In this document: positions 63,101 through 64,000 of the stretch, piece by piece | Layout of the letters: every line of letters starts with the position of its first letter | Numbering within the stretch: the first letter of the stretch is position 1 | Assembly (NCBI RefSeq): GCF_900176305.1 | Contig: NZ_FWXH01000002.1 | Location: 868,001 to 932,000, forward strand | Source of the DNA: Clostridium acidisoli DSM 12555 | Lineage (GTDB): Bacteria > Bacillota > Clostridia > Clostridiales > Clostridiaceae | Reading direction: 5' to 3' | DNA length: 64,000 nt | The notes under the pieces: generated by a model | What the model saw: the letters and a program-made list of their open reading frames with translations, nothing else | Databases searched by the model: none | Told to the model about the DNA's origin: nothing | Position numbers and translations under genes: made by a program

Positions 63101-63980
63101 GAACAATAAATATACATTCCTTAACTTCTACAAATGCTTTTATTGCGTCAAGTGCATCTACTATTTTTTTAGGACTTAATCTATCTAAATCATCTATAAC
63201 AACTATAAGTTTTTTAAAATATCTATTTTGGGTTTTATACTTTGACAAAGTTTCTATAAATTTTTCTTCATATTCATCAGTACTTTCAATTGCAGGATTA
63301 ATTTCAAACTTTACTACTTTTTTAGTCTTATAAGCACTTACAAACTTGGCAATTTCGCCAATTCCCAATATTGCTAAAGGGATGAACATTTTATCTTTAA
63401 ATGATTTTAATGTTTCATATACATTTATATTACTTTTAGGATTAATATAATCTTTCCATACCTCACCTAATGATTTTCCACTATTTGAAATCCAATAATT
63501 AAACAAATCAAATAACATTAATATACAATATAAAATCACACTTAATAATATAAAATATAATAAGAAGGCTACTGTTCTAATTACACCCTTTTTAATAAAA
63601 TCAGAAAATGTTTCTTCTTTTTCTTTAATATCAATACTTGGATTTAATAAGTTCATTAGATCTTGTGCCAAATCATATTTATTCCCATTAAGATTTTTAT
63701 ATAAGTGTTTTATAAATGCCTTTTTAAGCGATGTATTCTCATACTTCCAAGCATTTATCTCCTGAATTTTATATTCATGTTTTCCTTTTAATTCTTCTTT
63801 TAATAAATTAACAATTGAACTCTTTCCCACTCCCCATTTACCAATAATAGCAATGTTAAATGGTGGTTCATTATGCTCTATAACTTTTTTTAAGTTATTA
63901 ACATAATCTATATAAGAAAAAGCATCATCTTGTTTTTTATTAATAGCAGAATCTTTAATAAAAAATTTTTCTAACTCCAA
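60174..63980 (-). CDS. KAP-family P-loop NTPase (membrane-associated)
   Basis: A protein of 1268 residues. Walker A GKWGVGKSS is at 47-55 and Walker B LIVVIDDLDR at 258-267, the KAP signature. Two membrane segments (about 135-160 and 198-215) lie between them, as in many KAP NTPases, so the NTPase is tied to the membrane. Residues 430-1268 are helical repeats of unknown function, possibly a sensor or scaffold. KAP NTPases occur in phage-defence islands; here the neighbour genes fit that. Start is a TTG with GGGAGAG six bases upstream, just inside the window end. No partner is visible upstream. Confidence 0.85.
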   Translation of the reverse strand: MELEKFFIKDSAINKKQDDAFSYIDYVNNLKKVIEHNEPPFNIAIIGKWGVGKSSIVNLLKEELKGKHEYKIQEINAWKYENTSLKKAFIKHLYKNLNGNKYDLAQDLMNLLNPSIDIKEKEETFSDFIKKGVIRTVAFLLYFILLSVILYCILMLFDLFNYWISNSGKSLGEVWKDYINPKSNINVYETLKSFKDKMFIPLAILGIGEIAKFVSAYKTKKVVKFEINPAIESTDEYEEKFIETLSKYKTQNRYFKKLIVVIDDLDRLSPKKIVDALDAIKAFVEVKECIFIVPFDDSILRKAINSKRLYDFSSLDGESYLDKLFQFKLILPPLIDLDMKEYAYNLCVNEIPQIFNLCPSFKTILEEILIYPYVRTPRQIIKIINTFVSNLLIVNSRENKKLEPNLITDKTGLNILAKVSVLQSDFPEFYEHLLQDNNSISKLLKKYNEQEDKDINSFGMNSIDTFNALISFLIKTEYIYTDNLAPFIYLGQDSLGLSAGDEKQRSIRKYLLSGNDVALIKYSENKVIADIDTRIIMQGINEAKTVELQQVLKVAMQIVDYIGEELIEEFSNLISNKINIINELNIEFRYWQIDFKNYLTVYRKAVEKKGIEKALNTVIKLVFEHNKEWKRKNGAEYDEELFADIIENLIEECLSNENILSDDVKLKLKTFINNENYPVEIIISIYNNHRNLIKEYFSDNFYNRLCEYMGKEDIADEVNTIKALEEIAVTIREIDIERFSKPLTNVIINEMNALKVCELLIPVAGEVKIENAINLVNEFISFDYSEVAIGKIIQIIAGLNWKIDKIDNDKFNKFIIKSCEFNYLDQVNDILVREISPNQFGLLINAIEYIVDKWLVNGSYDKVCDSIVCNFTLEQLNNIVNKIKNVVGAVSNAIAVDKFNRCVSIIGILIKNNNQSHKLLSDMVSSMIIYYGNNYNYVSSYPQWAEAYTAVIGATKGVISEANLETYVGFLVNYVASYKPDIMIKGFYYLGESIPKRYVKDSINRIISYAKTFDTQTMGISYLKSIENFIKGDKDNVSLYAKFLISCIGVDTNTVLSNLNDFYSSIGKENLINAVKFLMSDNTYDRDLAFRVVNKFFDKENKSEFIKEILLLENSDNSLEFIRNLLDYNNELLYKEVLSDLINGITDQETIVYLLNLLILSSYYKEKLDKKLIANLINYIWIKFGDSEINKMSDILINKYNNFKFRNAKSILTQNIIVVFKKSNMETKKKVLQIADMFDFNMTFKKASREANFSDDEKSLIKEILRIV

Positions 63981-64000
63981 TTATATCTCTCCCTTAACAC

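Overview
The window looks like the chromosome of a spore-forming, low-GC Clostridium (sensu stricto type). The DNA is strongly AT-rich, ribosome binding sites are GGAGG-like, GTG and TTG starts are frequent, and intrinsic terminators are short hairpins followed by T runs. Gene content fits as well: SPOCS-like and CotE-like coat proteins, a clostridial M16 peptidase, a cell-wall (LPXTG) nucleotidase and the YitT and YdbC families. I cannot name the species. I see no rRNA, tRNA, CRISPR array, complete insertion sequence or prophage.

Region 1 (1-12.6 kb) is mostly housekeeping. It has a cut-off alpha/beta hydrolase and an unusual three-gene operon (G3E-type GTPase, soluble ABC ATPase, cytosolic solute-binding protein, no permease). 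A membrane sensor kinase, two convergent spore-coat candidates, an M16C peptidase, a sugar/cation symporter with a cre-like site, dihydrofolate reductase and a DUF6054 protein follow.

Region 2 (12.7-17.8 kb) is a large double-headed nucleotide phosphoesterase anchored by LPQTG. Three 11-bp-spaced TTTAAY repeats precede it, which suggests PhoP control. A decayed IS1182-type element follows and its end supplies a terminator.

Region 3 (17.8-49.7 kb) is an accessory stretch of small, mostly singly transcribed genes. It contains GNAT acetyltransferases, SAM methyltransferases, HAD hydrolases, efflux pumps (MFS, SMR), Vat-type and ANT(6)-type drug-modifying enzymes, a CPBP protease, a second-copy-style peptide deformylase and many one-component regulators (MerR, MarR, HxlR, XRE, TetR). 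Several regulators have clear operators: two MerR promoters with 19-bp spacers, a 40-bp perfect palindrome at the TetR gene and direct repeats flanking the XRE promoter. DNA polymerase IV carries an SOS box and a small partner gene. IS1595 and methyltransferase remnants show past turnover.

Region 4 (49.7-64 kb) resembles a partly degraded defence or DNA-maintenance island, all on the minus strand. It has two PD-(D/E)XK nucleases, a SMUG-like uracil-DNA glycosylase, a YcxB-like membrane protein and a 1.2-kb hairpin-rich gap. Beyond the gap are two unknown genes, an Apea-type HEPN protein with an unknown partner, a deletion chimera of a nuclease gene and an SMC-like ATPase gene, a MITE-like inverted repeat and a 1268-residue KAP NTPase.

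The best candidates for undescribed biology are the permease-less GTPase/ABC/solute-binding operon, the TetR-controlled pair of paralogous membrane proteins, and the HEPN/KAP region.
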